Shown: positions 51,570-60,020 of the stretch, piece after piece | Position numbering within the stretch: position 1 is the first letter of the stretch | Layout of the letters: every line of letters starts with the position of its first letter | From: Leptospira sp. | Lineage (GTDB): Bacteria > Spirochaetota > Leptospiria > Leptospirales > Leptospiraceae | NCBI GenBank assembly: GCA_016742255.1 | Contig: JACVCB010000018.1 | Span: forward strand, 1 to 64,000 | Length of the DNA stretch: 64,000 nucleotides | Reading direction: 5' to 3' | Position numbers and translations under genes: made by a program | Notes under the pieces: generated by a model | Seen by the model: the letters and a program-made list of their open reading frames with translations, nothing else | What the model was told of the DNA's origin: nothing | Databases searched by the model: none

Positions 51570-53449
51570 AAATTCCTTTTACCGTGTGAAGTTTCCCATT
51601 CGATGTATTCATCGTGGATTTTATATTCTGGAATGATGTCTTTTAGTCCTGCAAAAATTTCCCTATTTTTATTGGCTTTTGCGAGGGAAAATAACCGATT
51701 CAGTTTATTTTGAAAGAGTAATAAATTGTAGTGATCAAGTGGAGCAGCAATTCGAATTTTTGGGTGGTGGGTTTTTTTGATTCCTTCGGCATTTAACAGA
51801 AGTTCTTCGTAAAGTTTTTCCCCAGGTCTAAGCCCAGAAAATTCAATATTAATATCTTTATAAGGTGTGTATCCAGAAAGGCGAATCATTTCTTCGGCAA
51901 GTGATAATATGCGAACCGGTTCACCCATATCGAGTAAAAAGATTTCCCCATGTTCTCCCATACTCCCTGCTTGTAAAACCAGTTGTGTGGCTTCTGGGAT
52001 TGTCATAAAGTATCGGATCACTTCCGGGTGAGTCACTGTCACAGGACCACCACGTTTGATTTGTTCTCGGAATCGAGGAATCACACTTCCGTTGGAACCT
52101 AATACATTCCCAAATCGAACTGTGATGAATTTGGTTCTAGAATTTTGAGAGATATGTTGCAGATAAATTTCAGCCGCACGTTTTGAGGCACCCATCACAT
52201 TGACAGGGTTTACAGCTTTGTCTGTAGATATGAGTACGAAACGTTCCACTCCAATCAATCGACAAACATCCGCTACGTTTTTTGTCCCCATCACATTATT
52301 GAGAATTGCTTCTGAAGGATTTATCTCCATCATGGGAACATGTTTGTAAGCAGCTGAGTGGAAAACAACAGATGGCCTATGTTCTTCAAAAACAGCCGAG
52401 ATTCTCGATAAATTTTTGACATCAGCGATGACTGGTCGAATGTCAATATTCAATTCAGAAAAGTTTTTCCGAAGTTCATAGTCGATCTCGTATAACGGTG
52501 TTTCGGCGGCGTCTAAAATAACAAGTACACTAGGTTTAAAAAGTGCGACTTGGCGGCAGATTTCAGATCCAATGGAACCACCAGCTCCCGTTACGAGAAT
52601 GACTTTTTTTTCTAGATAAGATCGAATGGATTCAATTTCTAAATCAACGGTAGGTCTACCAAGTAAATCTTCAACTTGTACTTCGCGAAGTTGTGTGATA
52701 TTGGGTTTCTCTGCAAGGTATTCGCCAAATGTAGGTAAGATTTTAAACTCAACACCTGCACCTTCGCATTCTTTCATCAGTTTACTCACAACACGTCCAT
52801 CGGGTTGTGGAACAGTCATAATGACCTTTTTTACCGCATAACGATTCAAAACTTTTCCAATTTCTTCAGTTGATCCGAGAATGGGAATTCCTTGGATGTA
52901 ACCACCTTTTTTGGAAACATTATCATCCAAAAATCCGATTGGGAAATAATCTAAGTCTACGTTTCGCCTAATTTCAGTTAAAAAAGAACTTCCTAATTTC
53001 CCTGCACCAACGAGGAGGATTGGAGTTCCTTTCCTGGTTTTGTCAGGGCTAAAAATTTGTTCTCTGATCATTCTCCAACTCAAACTTCGTAGGCACAAAA
53101 ATCCTAAAAGGATGAGGGTATCAAGAATAGGAACCATTCGTGATAATTGGTAAAATCGATTATAAAAGAGAAGGGCTAAGGTAGAAACCAAGGAAGAAAG
53201 GATAGTCGCTTTGATGATGGCCAAAAGGTCGTGTAACGAAGCATAGGACCACAAAGAACGATAAATTCCTGAAAATAAAAATACAATACTTCTCGTGACC
53301 ACGACGATTGTGGCGCAGACCCAAAAATCAGGGTAATTCTCGAGAAACCCAATATTTTCAAATCGCACCAAGTGTGCGAGAAAATAGGACAGAAACATAA
53401 AGAGAATGTCTACAGGAAAAACCCAGTATCGTCTTGGGATCGATTTCAT
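51566..53449 (-). CDS. FlaA1/CapD/WbpM-type nucleoside-diphosphate-sugar 4,6-dehydratase
   Basis: 627 residues from the ATG at 53449; the open frame extends to 53629 but would run into the divergent gene at 53533 and precede the first membrane helix. Four membrane helices (about 8-110), a CoA-binding-like Rossmann domain (ILLVGAGKLGSSFL), then an SDR domain with LVTGAGGSIGSEI, FVLISTDKAVNPVNVMGASKR (Met in place of Tyr, normal for this family) and GLRPGEKLYEELL. It makes a 4-keto-6-deoxy UDP-sugar for surface glycans. It is translationally coupled to the SspB-like gene. Confidence 0.9.
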   Translation of the reverse strand: MKSIPRRYWVFPVDILFMFLSYFLAHLVRFENIGFLENYPDFWVCATIVVVTRSIVFLFSGIYRSLWSYASLHDLLAIIKATILSSLVSTLALLFYNRFYQLSRMVPILDTLILLGFLCLRSLSWRMIREQIFSPDKTRKGTPILLVGAGKLGSSFLTEIRRNVDLDYFPIGFLDDNVSKKGGYIQGIPILGSTEEIGKVLNRYAVKKVIMTVPQPDGRVVSKLMKECEGAGVEFKILPTFGEYLAEKPNITQLREVQVEDLLGRPTVDLEIESIRSYLEKKVILVTGAGGSIGSEICRQVALFKPSVLVILDAAETPLYEIDYELRKNFSELNIDIRPVIADVKNLSRISAVFEEHRPSVVFHSAAYKHVPMMEINPSEAILNNVMGTKNVADVCRLIGVERFVLISTDKAVNPVNVMGASKRAAEIYLQHISQNSRTKFITVRFGNVLGSNGSVIPRFREQIKRGGPVTVTHPEVIRYFMTIPEATQLVLQAGSMGEHGEIFLLDMGEPVRILSLAEEMIRLSGYTPYKDINIEFSGLRPGEKLYEELLLNAEGIKKTHHPKIRIAAPLDHYNLLLFQNKLNRLFSLAKANKNREIFAGLKDIIPEYKIHDEYIEWETSHGKRNL

Positions 53450-53532
53450 ATCTGATAAATAAAGGTATTTGGAACAAAATTCCTTGTAAATACAGAATCT
53501 GTTCCGAAGAATAGAAAAGAGGAAAAACCTGT

Positions 53533-54018
53533 TTGAAATCACTTCTTTTCCGCCTTGCGGGGATTTTTTCCGCAGAAATTGGCTCGGAACTTTATTTAAA
53601 ACTAAAGGAAGAAACTCTTTCGCCTTCACTTTTTTGCCTTGATTTTACAGAAGTCACAGAGGTGACGGAAGTAGGTTGGGAATTTTTGAGGAAAATGGCA
53701 GAGAGATGCAAAGAAACTGGTTCAAAACTAGCAGGCTTTGGATTAAAATCGGAAATCCCTTCTGAACAAAATGCAGTCCTTTCGTTTTTTAAAGAAGAAG
53801 CAGAGTGTATCCATCATCTAGAATCTTTTTATATCGGGGATACTCCCGCAAACGAACTCACTCCAAAGTCACCACAAGAAGGGAAAACCATCCACTGCCC
53901 CGAGTGCCAAACTTTACTAAGATTTAAACAAATGGGTGATCATCTTTGTCCCAATTGCCAATCAAAATTTTTTGTGAACCAAAAAGGTTGGGTCTCAACT
54001 TACGAACGTTTGTTGTGA
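53533..54018 (+). CDS. STAS-like domain plus zinc ribbon protein
   Basis: 161 residues, TTG start. Residues about 1-100 follow a STAS/anti-sigma-antagonist layout (LFCLDFTEVTEVTEVGWEFL and a following helix and strand), but where antagonists have a phosphorylated Ser (DSSG) this protein reads TEVG. The C-terminal part has CPEC and CPNC, 16 residues apart, a rubredoxin-like zinc ribbon. It is cytosolic. It could sense or relay through protein contact. The last 19 bases overlap the converging hrpB gene. Confidence 0.55.
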   Translation: MKSLLFRLAGIFSAEIGSELYLKLKEETLSPSLFCLDFTEVTEVTEVGWEFLRKMAERCKETGSKLAGFGLKSEIPSEQNAVLSFFKEEAECIHHLESFYIGDTPANELTPKSPQEGKTIHCPECQTLLRFKQMGDHLCPNCQSKFFVNQKGWVSTYERLL

Positions 54019-56504
54019 TTTAAATGTTTTGTGGGAATGGCTTCCCAAGGTTTGTCAGGCCAAGGGTGTTTTGGGTAACGTCCTTTTAACTCTTTTTTTA
54101 CTTCATGGTAACCATTATTCCAAAAACTTTCTAAGTCTTTTGTAATTTGGACTGGCCTTCTTGCAGGTGACAACAAATGGACTAAGATTTTAACTTTCCC
54201 ATTCGCCAAATTTGGTAAGGATTTCAGTCCAAATAACTCTTGTAATTTGACATGTAATTCAGGTTCATTGCCATGGTATTGTATGGGAAGAGTAGAACCA
54301 GAAGGAACTTGGATTGATGTTGGTGCTTCTTTCTGGATGATCGATTGGTTTTCATATCCTACATATGATTTAAATGCTTCTAAGAATGGAAGATTCGTTA
54401 AAGAAAACTTTTGTGTTTCAAAATTTAGAAATGGAAACAACCAATCCTTTACCGATGATTTCAAATAGTCCAAGGAAACATTGACACCTAACACATCATT
54501 TTTGACCAAAAACTGGACTCGATTGAAATAATTGAAAAGTTCTTCTCTTTTATTCCATTCATGCTCCCAATCCATATGAGATAAGTATTCTAAGAGTGCA
54601 TTTTGAATGGCTGAAGGATTTGGTTTTGTCAGTTCTTTCGAATCCAAAATCAGATCTCCAATTTTTCTCTCTTCTTTGACGACTAAAAAAGATTCATCCC
54701 GTTGGTTTGTTCTGATTTCAGGGCTTTGTACGATTTCAATATGTTCGTTTAGACTTTCTTCGATCAGTTCTAGGGAAATGGGGAGGTATTGTGTGATGTA
54801 CAAAGTGGATCCAAACGAAATTGTATCGAGTGCAAGTATGAATTCGGGTAATTGGAGTAAGTTTGAATTAAACGTACCAATTTTTCCATTGGAGAGTTTG
54901 TATTCTTTTCCCTCTTTTTCTTTTCGTTTCCCAATCCGATCTGGGAATCCTTTGCAAAAATAATAATCCCTAAGTTCATTTTTGTTTTTTTGAGGATATG
55001 CATTTTTCCCTTTAAAAATGCTTAAAATTTGATCATATACGAGTTTCAATTCTTGTGAGAATGAATTTTGTGAAATGGAATTTGGAAATTCCTTTGTTTC
55101 TGTACCGGTGGATTCTTTTCCAAGAATGGAAACAATATCTGCAATGATTGTTTCGTTTTCTTTTGGTAACCTTGAGATCACACATCCCAATCGAATGGGA
55201 AGAGGGTACAATAATGTTTCTTTCCCTAAATCGGTTAGTTGGTTATTTTTATCTAAACAACCTAATAATTTTAAACGTGCCATGGAAAGTAACAGTGAAC
55301 CTTTGTTTGGTGGATCAAGGAAGGGAAGAGAATTTATCTCTTCACCAAATGATTTGATTTCCAAAACCAAACGGTCTAAATCACCTTCGAGGATTTCTGG
55401 TTTTGTACGATCAAAAAAATTTGTTTCTTCTTCTTTGGACCAAAGTTTATAAACGAATCCTTTCCCTTCCCGCGATGCACGTCCTGCTCTTTGTTTTGCA
55501 CTACTAAGACTAATTCGGTCTCGGACCAAATGTGTGATTCCGGATTCTGGATCAAAAATAGAATGTTTAAAATAACCAGAATCAAAAACAACTCGCACAC
55601 CAGGAATTGTTACAGATGATTCTGCAATATTTGTGGATAAGATGATTTTCTTTTTGCCTCGAGAGTCTGGTAAAAAGATATTTTCTTGGTCAGATAAATT
55701 CATATCGCCAAACAAAGGAAGAACGATAGAATTCTCTTTGATAGTCTGGTTTAACTCAAGTTGGAATTTTAAATCTAAAATTTCTTTTTTCCCCGATAAA
55801 AAAACCAAAATATCACCTGTTGTCTGTTCGACTGCCTTGGGTATTAGGTCGATAAGTCGTTGCAGAAGGTTTTTTTGAGATTGCCCCATATAGAAAATTT
55901 CTAAAGGATGTGTAACGGTTGAAACTTCAATTGGGGGATTTGTGATTCCCAAGTTAACAAAGTTTTGTCCTTCTAAAGTAGCAGACATGATGAGAATTTT
56001 TAAATCGTTACGAAAGATTTCTTGGGTTTTTCTAGCCAATGCAAAACAAAGATCTGATTCTAATCTTCTTTCATGGAATTCATCAAAGATAAGTAAACCA
56101 TAGTCTGAAAGTTCAGGATCAGACAGTAGATATTTTGTTAACATCCCATCAGTAACAAATTCGATTTTTGTATCTCGATTGATTTTAGAATCAAAACGGA
56201 CACGGTACCCAACAGTTTCTCCCACTGGTTCTCCAATGGTTTGGCAAATCCGTTTTGCTGCATTTTTTGCTGCAATCCGTCTTGGTTCAAGGATACAAAT
56301 TTTTTTACCTTCATTTAAATTGAATTTTAAAAGTTCCAAAGGTAAGGCAGTTGTTTTACCAGAACCAGGTGGTGCATCCAAAATTGTGACAGGATTTTTT
56401 TGGATAGATGCAACTATCTTTTGTAAGGCGGATAATACAGGAAATATTTCGGTGTTGGGATTCACAGTCGTTTTGATATAAAAAAATACTTCCAATACCT
56501 GCAA
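54000..56504 (-). CDS. hrpB: ATP-dependent helicase HrpB
   Basis: 834 residues, normal for HrpB. Walker A in DAPPGSGKTTALPLELL, then EPRRIAAKNAAKRI, DEFHERRLESD (DEFH box), IMSATLEG, STNIAESSVTIPGV and QRAGRASREGKG in order; the HrpB-specific C-terminal domain with HLLSPARRPVQITKDL is complete. A DEAH/RHA-type RNA-helicase-like ATPase of unclear cellular role. The start is a TTG at 56504; a GTG at 56465 is an alternative. Confidence 0.92.
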   Translation of the reverse strand: MQVLEVFFYIKTTVNPNTEIFPVLSALQKIVASIQKNPVTILDAPPGSGKTTALPLELLKFNLNEGKKICILEPRRIAAKNAAKRICQTIGEPVGETVGYRVRFDSKINRDTKIEFVTDGMLTKYLLSDPELSDYGLLIFDEFHERRLESDLCFALARKTQEIFRNDLKILIMSATLEGQNFVNLGITNPPIEVSTVTHPLEIFYMGQSQKNLLQRLIDLIPKAVEQTTGDILVFLSGKKEILDLKFQLELNQTIKENSIVLPLFGDMNLSDQENIFLPDSRGKKKIILSTNIAESSVTIPGVRVVFDSGYFKHSIFDPESGITHLVRDRISLSSAKQRAGRASREGKGFVYKLWSKEEETNFFDRTKPEILEGDLDRLVLEIKSFGEEINSLPFLDPPNKGSLLLSMARLKLLGCLDKNNQLTDLGKETLLYPLPIRLGCVISRLPKENETIIADIVSILGKESTGTETKEFPNSISQNSFSQELKLVYDQILSIFKGKNAYPQKNKNELRDYYFCKGFPDRIGKRKEKEGKEYKLSNGKIGTFNSNLLQLPEFILALDTISFGSTLYITQYLPISLELIEESLNEHIEIVQSPEIRTNQRDESFLVVKEERKIGDLILDSKELTKPNPSAIQNALLEYLSHMDWEHEWNKREELFNYFNRVQFLVKNDVLGVNVSLDYLKSSVKDWLFPFLNFETQKFSLTNLPFLEAFKSYVGYENQSIIQKEAPTSIQVPSGSTLPIQYHGNEPELHVKLQELFGLKSLPNLANGKVKILVHLLSPARRPVQITKDLESFWNNGYHEVKKELKGRYPKHPWPDKPWEAIPTKHLNHNKRS

Positions 56505-56587
56505 AAAAATGCAAACAAAATGTATTTTTTCGAAAAAATCACAAGAATCGGGTTTCCGAATCGATACCGATTGGGTAAACTTTCATT

Positions 56588-57454
56588 GTGGAATCGCAAG
56601 GAAAACATTACCAACTCATTCAAAACGTAATTGAATATTTGATTCAAAATTTTGAATCCCAACCCAGTTTAGATTCATTGGCTCAATTTGCCAAATTAAG
56701 TCCTTCTCATTTCCAAAAACTGTTTTTAGAGTATGTGGGAGTCTCTCCAAAACAATTTTTATCTTCAGTAACTTTAACGCACGCTAAGCGACTCATACAA
56801 AAAAATTCAATATTAGACACAACCTATCGTTTGGGATTATCCAGCACGGGCAGATTACACGATTTATTTATCAAATTAGAAGGGATGACACCTGGTGAAT
56901 ATAAATCATTTGGAGAAGGGGTACATTTATACTATGAGTTTTTCCCTACCATTTTAGGGGAAATGGTTGTTGTCTCCTCTGAGAAATCGATTCAGAATTT
57001 ACAATTTTTACAACAGGGAAGTCACAAAGAAGAATGTTTATCAGCTATCAAAGTGAGTTTCCCAAATGCAAGATGGAAAGAAGAGAAAAGAGAAATACAC
57101 AATCCAGTGAAAGATTTTTTACAAACCTTTCGGGTACCGAAATCTCCCATCCAACTCTCTGTGTTAGGGACACCCTTCCAAATAAAGGTATGGCAATCAC
57201 TTCTATCGATCCCTTCTGGAGATACTTCCACTTATGGAGAAATTGCTGAATCCATTGGCCAAAAAAATGCACAACGAGCAGTGGGTACCGCCATTGGGAA
57301 AAATCCAATCGCAGTACTCATCCCATGCCACCGAGTCATTCAATCTTCTGGTTTATTTGGCGGTTACCGGTGGGATCCCAAACGCAAACAAACATTACTT
57401 ATGTGGGAAAATGCAACCCACTCTCTTACAATGGATTCAGAACTCACTTTTTAA
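56588..57454 (+). CDS. ada: Ada-type protein: AraC helix-turn-helix plus O6-alkylguanine-DNA alkyltransferase, no N-terminal Cys domain
   Basis: 288 residues, GTG start. Residues about 8-105 are an AraC-type DNA-binding domain (LDSLAQFAKLSPSHFQKLFLEYVGVSP). The rest is a methyltransferase domain: FQIKVWQSLLSIPSGDTSTYGEIA and the acceptor Cys in IPCHRVI (near residue 247), then GLFGGYRWDPKRK. It lacks the N-terminal zinc/Cys domain that senses methylphosphotriesters in E. coli Ada. It would repair O6-methylguanine and may activate genes by another signal. It is divergent from hrpB. Confidence 0.9.
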   Translation: MESQGKHYQLIQNVIEYLIQNFESQPSLDSLAQFAKLSPSHFQKLFLEYVGVSPKQFLSSVTLTHAKRLIQKNSILDTTYRLGLSSTGRLHDLFIKLEGMTPGEYKSFGEGVHLYYEFFPTILGEMVVVSSEKSIQNLQFLQQGSHKEECLSAIKVSFPNARWKEEKREIHNPVKDFLQTFRVPKSPIQLSVLGTPFQIKVWQSLLSIPSGDTSTYGEIAESIGQKNAQRAVGTAIGKNPIAVLIPCHRVIQSSGLFGGYRWDPKRKQTLLMWENATHSLTMDSELTF

Positions 57455-58206
57455 TGGGCTAGCATTCTCGTATGGGAAACAAGAAAAAACCCAACGAGTA
57501 AAAAACACTGAGCAATGAGATAGGTAATCCATGGAACTTGAAACTCCCATTTTGGATGCCTTGTGCCATTGATTGTTGTTTCGCCCATTACAGCATCCGA
57601 GAGAAGGAAAAAGCCAGCTCCAATTCCCAAATAAATCCAAACACCACCATACAATAAATAGGCGTTAATGCATAAGGATACAAAAAAACACAAAATAATT
57701 CCATAGATAAATGCAGAGGCCATCACCCATTTAGAGCGATTTGGATTGTACACTCTAAAATAAAAAATCACAGCAGGTAAAATAATAAAAAGTAAACTAA
57801 TGATAAAAGGTCTCGTATTAGAATACAATTCTTCCCATGTGATCAATTGGCGAATGGCCAATATAAAAAAGACTTGAGCAATGGCAAAACTAAAGATGCC
57901 ACCTAAAACGGGATCTTTCATATATTTTTTAGCCAAAGGAAATTGCAAATTGAACCAGTCACCTAGCATAGAAAAGGCGATTGCAATGACTGGAAAGGCA
58001 AATCGTGAGTGACCCAATTGGAATAATAACCAAGCAAAAACAATCACTTGGAAAGAGAATCCTAAATAAACCCCTCGGGAAATCTCTAAACGTTTTTCTG
58101 GGTTCGATTCTTCGCTAAGGGTGATCCAATGGATACAAAAAGCGGAAACGATGGCAAAAGGAATGGCTGTGAGGATGAAGTAATATACCATACTGGATAT
58201 TACCAT
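57451..58206 (-). CDS. YhhN/TMEM86-like membrane protein
   Basis: 251 residues with about eight membrane helices; the ATG at 58191 is an alternative start. FSMLGDWFN, FSFAIAQVFFILAI, LGIGAGFFLLSDAVMG and YLIAQCFLLVGFF follow the YhhN family in the same order as the protein at 20708-21376, though the two differ a lot. Possible lysoplasmalogenase-like enzyme; substrate unknown. Its stop overlaps the converging ada gene by four bases. Confidence 0.6.
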   Translation of the reverse strand: MVISSMVYYFILTAIPFAIVSAFCIHWITLSEESNPEKRLEISRGVYLGFSFQVIVFAWLLFQLGHSRFAFPVIAIAFSMLGDWFNLQFPLAKKYMKDPVLGGIFSFAIAQVFFILAIRQLITWEELYSNTRPFIISLLFIILPAVIFYFRVYNPNRSKWVMASAFIYGIILCFFVSLCINAYLLYGGVWIYLGIGAGFFLLSDAVMGETTINGTRHPKWEFQVPWITYLIAQCFLLVGFFLVSHTRMLAH

Positions 58207-58493
58207 GATTCAGAAATAAAAGCAATGCTTAGTTCTGGAAGTAGTGAAATTCTTTACAATTCCATCATTAAATATGAACCAAACAATGATTATATGATAT
58301 AAATTACTCCTAACAGCTAACATGTTTCCGATTTTTATCAAAAAAAAAAGGAATCAAACCAGAATTTACGTTCTAAAAATGGCATTGCACCGTTTTTAAC
58401 GGTTTGTATGACCATGGAGTGAAAACAGTGTGATTGAAAGTAGACGAACGTGAATTATATTGGTCAAAAATTCGGACGTTGGGCCCAAATCAC
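58207..58493. other. Intergenic region upstream of the exported cassette
   Basis: About 287 AT-rich bases between two genes that read outward, so it must hold the promoters of both the YhhN-like gene (reverse) and the lipoprotein/protease cassette (forward). A T/A-rich stretch with -10-like boxes lies near 58290-58310 (TTATATGATATAAAT). An A10 run lies near 58341-58350. I find no RNA gene or riboswitch. Confidence 0.4.
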
Positions 58494-59999
58494 ATGCAAA
58501 AAAAGTACATTCTAATTCCCTTATTCTCTATCTTCACATTTATATCTTGCCCAGGAGCAGGGGGGGGCGGTGGTGGAGCCGCATTTGCACTCCTAGGACT
58601 TGGTGGTGGGGGAACGGACGTAGGTGCACCAAAGTTAGAAGTTACCTATTCAGGTGTTGTCAGAGAAAGTGGAGCAAGTATTGATCTCGGTACTGAACCC
58701 ATCAATACTACGAATGGAAAATTGGCGACACTCACCATCCAAAACAAAGGGACCACATCCCTGACTTTACCAGGATCGCCTATAGTTAATATGACTGAAT
58801 CCGAACTCAATCAATTTCAATTGACGCAACCGAACCAAACAACTCTAGCTCCCAATGCGTCCGTAACCTTTACTTTGCGATTCAAACCAACTTCAACCGG
58901 TCTTAAGACAGCCGTCGTAAAGTTATCCACTTCAGATCCAGCACTTTCTGCTTTCCAACTCACATTCACGGGGACAGGAGGAGCTGCTGCAGCACGGCTG
59001 GCACTCTCTCAAGGAGCAACTGAGATTGTCAGCAATGGAAGTTTTAGTATGGGGAGTGTGGAAGAACAGTCTTCAGGAACACCAATCCAATTCACAATCA
59101 GTAACACGGGGAGTCTATCCTCCACTTTAGGAACTCCCGTTGTGGAAAGTTCCAATGCACAGTTTACAGTTTCTGCAGTTTCTGTTGCGAATGGATCAAC
59201 GTTAGCAAAAGACGGAACATTTACATTTAATGTAACGTTTTCGCCAGCGAATACAACTCCAACGTCAAAATCAGCTACGATTACGGTGAACGCAACACCT
59301 TCCAATTTTATATTTACGGTGAACGGAACGGCAACAGTAAAACCAGTTCCAACCATTGCAATTTCACATAACTCTAGTTCTTACACTACTGGTGGGACAC
59401 TTCCAACGTTTGGAATTTTATGGCCAGGTTTATCTTCGTCGGCAAAAACGGTTACGATCACTAACAATGGAACCGCAACACTCACAGGACTTGCAGTAAA
59501 TGAATTCAGCGGGAATACTGATCAATTCGTAACTAGTGCTGCAGGTACAACTTCACTAACTCCTGGACAAAGCACTACATTTACAGTAACATTTTCCCCT
59601 TCAGCTAGTGGATCAAAAACAGCAGTCGTAAGAGTCACTAGTACGAATGGAAACAATGGTTCTTCCTCATCATCTGATATCACAGTAGAAGGGACTGGAA
59701 AATCAAATGCTGGCATTTCAGTTTCATGGACAGCTTTAAAAGAAAAAGCTGTGAATGATACAGATGGTGGTTATAAGGTTTGTTATAGTAAAACAAGTGG
59801 ATTTAATCCTGCGGATGTAAATGGAACTACTATATTTTGCGACACAGTCCCAAATGCTGGTGGATCAACACCTTTTACCAAAATCATCACAGTGAATACC
59901 TATGGGACATGGTATATAAAGGTTTTTGCATTTGGTAAATACAATACAACCGGTGGGACACCATCGACTCAAACATCAGTCAATGTACCGTCTACCTAA
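58494..59999 (+). CDS. Lipoprotein with repeated HYDIN/ASPM-SPD-2-like (choice-of-anchor D) domains and a G8 tract
   Basis: 501 residues from the ATG at 58494, which places the lipobox FTFISC correctly (Cys near 18). A poly-Gly segment encoded by a G8 run follows. Three Ig-like repeats of about 100-115 residues come next, each with a stretch like FQLTxxxxTTLAPNASVTFTLRFKPTSTG (first copy), FTFNVTFSPA (second) and TTFTVTFSPSASGSKTAVV (third). The C-terminal part (from about 405) is fibronectin-III-like. A surface-exposed adhesin or scaffold is likely. The subtilisin gene follows 21 bases later. Confidence 0.78.
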   Translation: MQKKYILIPLFSIFTFISCPGAGGGGGGAAFALLGLGGGGTDVGAPKLEVTYSGVVRESGASIDLGTEPINTTNGKLATLTIQNKGTTSLTLPGSPIVNMTESELNQFQLTQPNQTTLAPNASVTFTLRFKPTSTGLKTAVVKLSTSDPALSAFQLTFTGTGGAAAARLALSQGATEIVSNGSFSMGSVEEQSSGTPIQFTISNTGSLSSTLGTPVVESSNAQFTVSAVSVANGSTLAKDGTFTFNVTFSPANTTPTSKSATITVNATPSNFIFTVNGTATVKPVPTIAISHNSSSYTTGGTLPTFGILWPGLSSSAKTVTITNNGTATLTGLAVNEFSGNTDQFVTSAAGTTSLTPGQSTTFTVTFSPSASGSKTAVVRVTSTNGNNGSSSSSDITVEGTGKSNAGISVSWTALKEKAVNDTDGGYKVCYSKTSGFNPADVNGTTIFCDTVPNAGGSTPFTKIITVNTYGTWYIKVFAFGKYNTTGGTPSTQTSVNVPST

Positions 60000-60020
60000 T
60001 CCAAAAGGAAAATAATAGAT

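Noticed and set aside
53449..53629. Longer N-terminus of the CapD-type dehydratase
   Set aside because: It would overlap the divergent STAS-like gene, and the family starts just before the first membrane helix.
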